Assembly (NCBI GenBank): GCA_903930805.1
Contig: CAIYZZ010000171.1
Location: 1 to 7,064, forward strand
Direction of reading: 5' to 3'
DNA length: 7,064 nt
From: an uncultured Rhodocyclaceae bacterium
GTDB lineage: Bacteria; Pseudomonadota; Gammaproteobacteria; Burkholderiales; Rhodocyclaceae
The notes under the pieces were generated by a model, which saw only the letters and a list, made by a program, of their open reading frames with translations, made no database searches and was not told the origin of the DNA. This document shows positions 5,784-7,064 of the stretch, piece by piece; position 1 is the first letter of the stretch; each line of letters opens with the position of its first letter. A program made the position numbers and the translations under genes.

Positions 5784-6443
5784 TCAAAGCTCGTCGCGCG
5801 ATTTCACCAGATGACCGCGCTCGGCCCAGGAGAGGAGTGTCCAGCAACCATTGGCAACCTCGAACCAGTTGATGGCACAGTTGGGTATGGCGAAGTCGCG
5901 CGGGGCTGTCAAGGGCTTTCCGGAAGCCTGTCGATGCAGGATGTCGAGCACACCGCCGTGGGTGAACAGCACCACGGCTGCGCCGGGATGGCGGTGCACG
6001 ATGTCGTCGCAGGTGCTGCTGATCCGCGCTGCCAGATCGAGCAGGCTTTCGCCGCCTTCCGGGACAAAGCGCGGATCGCGGGCGTGGTGGCGGGCGTAGT
6101 CAGCGGGGTAGCGCGCCGTTGCTTCCTCGAAGGTCAAGCCCTGAAACAGGCCATGGTGACGCTCGCGCAGGCCGGGCAGCAGTTGCACAGGTAAATGCGC
6201 CAGATGGGCGGTTGCCTCGGCGGTCTGACGCGTCCGGACGAGATCGCTGCTGTAGAGAGCGGCAAAGCCCTCGTCCAGCAAGGCATTGCCGGTCGCCCGG
6301 GCTTGTGCATGGCCGACGGCCGAGAGCGGGATATCGATCTGCCCCTGGATGCGTTTGCCGGCATTCCACTCGGTTTCGCCATGACGCACGACGCACAGAC
6401 GGGTCGGTCGTGCCAGAGCAAAAACCGGGAGCGACGGGAGCAC
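5784..6443 (-). CDS. Histidine phosphatase family protein (phosphoglycerate-mutase-like)
   Basis: At 219 aa this is a branch-1 histidine phosphatase, an enzyme that passes phosphate through a catalytic histidine. The catalytic motif is VVRHGETEWN with His21 (R20-H21-G22-E23). The other expected residues are Arg70 in SSDLVRTRQTA, Glu94 in GLRERHHGLFQG and His162 in LFTHGGVLD. There is no signal peptide or membrane segment, so it is probably cytoplasmic. Length and motifs fit the GpmB/CobC/PhoE-like group, whose members act on small phosphorylated metabolites; the substrate cannot be read from sequence, and true 2,3-bisphosphoglycerate-dependent mutase activity is less likely. The start is GTG at 6443, sharing its first base with the TAG of the upstream TRAP gene (TAGTG), and no in-frame ATG lies before the RHG motif. 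The stop is 53 nt before glyA. Confidence 0.9.
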   Translation of the reverse strand: MLPSLPVFALARPTRLCVVRHGETEWNAGKRIQGQIDIPLSAVGHAQARATGNALLDEGFAALYSSDLVRTRQTAEATAHLAHLPVQLLPGLRERHHGLFQGLTFEEATARYPADYARHHARDPRFVPEGGESLLDLAARISSTCDDIVHRHPGAAVVLFTHGGVLDILHRQASGKPLTAPRDFAIPNCAINWFEVANGCWTLLSWAERGHLVKSRDEL

Positions 6444-7064
6444 TAGCGCCGTCCCGCTGGCACCGACTTTTTCTGCTTCTCCTGCTCGAGTGCCTTCTGG
6501 TTCATATAGGTCATAAAGGCCAGATCGGTGTAGCCGGAACTCCAGGCCTGATCCCTGAGAAACTGAGCTTGGCTGGTGTGGATTTTTTTCCAGGCCGGAT
6601 TTTTTCCGTCCAGTTCGGCATACAAGGCCAGGGCCGACTTGTGTGCCGCGTCCAGCACAGCCTGGGGGAAGGGCATCAACTGGGCGCCAGCGGAAACCAG
6701 TTCCCTGAGCGCCAGGGGATTGAAGGCGTCATAGCGCGCCTGGATGTTGAGATGGGCCGTGATGCTGGCCGCTTCGAGAATGGCCTTGTTGTCGTTCGTC
6801 AGCGAATCGTAGGCGCGCTGATTGACGTAGAGCGACAGTTGCGCCCCTCCCTTCCACCAACCGGGGTAGGCATAGTATTTGGCGGCCCGGTCGAGGCCGA
6901 GCTTGAGATCGTCGTGGGGACCGCTCCATTCGGCGGCGTCGATTCTGCCGCTTTCGAGCGCCTTGTAGATTTCGCCGGCCGGCAGGCTGCTGGGCAGCGC
7001 CCCGAGGCGTTTGAGCACCCGGCCGCCGAGGCCGACGATGCGTATCTTCAGGTTACTGAAATCG
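6443..7064 (-). CDS. TRAP transporter solute-binding protein, DctP/TakP-like, 3' part (5' end outside window)
   Basis: This is the C-terminal 206 residues of a periplasmic substrate-binding protein of a tripartite (TRAP) carboxylate transporter. The frame is open to the right edge, so the signal peptide and first domain are missing; the GTG at 7018 is internal. The fragment begins DFSNLKIRIVGLGGRVLKRL, the hinge-side element whose Arg (here in GGR) contacts the substrate carboxylate in DctP-family proteins. It continues with SLPAGEIYKALESGRIDAAEW, GPHDDLKLGL and YYAYPGWW, the pattern I recall from TakP, the 2-oxo-acid binder of Rhodobacter, so a 2-oxo or hydroxy carboxylic acid is a reasonable but unproven ligand. 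A long helical C-terminal region ends in a basic tail (EQEKQKKSVPAGRR). No DctQ or DctM membrane gene follows; if present, they lie upstream or elsewhere. Confidence 0.92.
   Translation of the reverse strand, partial: DFSNLKIRIVGLGGRVLKRLGALPSSLPAGEIYKALESGRIDAAEWSGPHDDLKLGLDRAAKYYAYPGWWKGGAQLSLYVNQRAYDSLTNDNKAILEAASITAHLNIQARYDAFNPLALRELVSAGAQLMPFPQAVLDAAHKSALALYAELDGKNPAWKKIHTSQAQFLRDQAWSSGYTDLAFMTYMNQKALEQEKQKKSVPAGRR

Noticed and set aside
6100..6446. Alternative minus- and plus-strand small frames across the start of the phosphatase
   Set aside because: They are out-of-frame readings of the histidine phosphatase, whose RHG motif and catalytic residues fix the true frame.

Overview
The window is a compact, GC-rich stretch of chromosome (no computed value) from a Gram-negative bacterium. 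It most likely comes from a betaproteobacterium near Rhodocyclales or Sterolibacteriaceae. The evidence is the sequence style of GlyA, NrdR, RibD and MoeB, the gene orders ctpA-moeB and glyA-nrdR-ribD, and the TakP-like TRAP binding protein. This placement is from memory of those families, not from a database search. Genes cover almost every base and most junctions overlap or nearly abut. There is no IS element, CRISPR array, tRNA, rRNA or phage gene.

Layout. Plus strand, 1-2094: the 3' part of an S41 carboxy-terminal processing protease (ctpA), an uncharacterised 154-aa protein overlapping it by GTGA, and a MoeB/ThiF-type E1-like adenylyltransferase. Minus strand, 7064 down to 2091: the 3' part of a TRAP-transporter solute-binding protein, a histidine phosphatase (TAGTG overlap), then glyA, nrdR, ribD, a small four-helix membrane protein (ATGA overlap) and a cytoplasmic FKBP-type prolyl isomerase. 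The two gene runs converge at 2091-2094, where the two stop codons interlock.

How the genes fit together. glyA (one-carbon units from serine), nrdR (repressor of ribonucleotide reductase genes) and ribD (riboflavin synthesis) form a housekeeping nucleotide/cofactor cluster that is common in betaproteobacteria. The membrane protein and FKBP follow as likely co-transcribed genes. A possible weak promoter (TAGAAT) sits just upstream of glyA. The TRAP protein and phosphatase probably belong to a separate upstream unit that may read through.

No gene here looks like a new defence, mobile or secondary-metabolite system. The most unusual signal is the nrdR-ribD junction at about 3953-4055. There a perfect 16-bp inverted repeat with an A7 run in its loop lies inside the end of nrdR. 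A 17-codon open frame then runs from an ATGA overlap with the nrdR stop to an ATGA overlap with the ribD start. A second GC-rich hairpin covers the ribD ribosome-binding site. Together these suggest translational coupling or RNA-level control of ribD. This is inference; the sequence elements themselves are directly visible.
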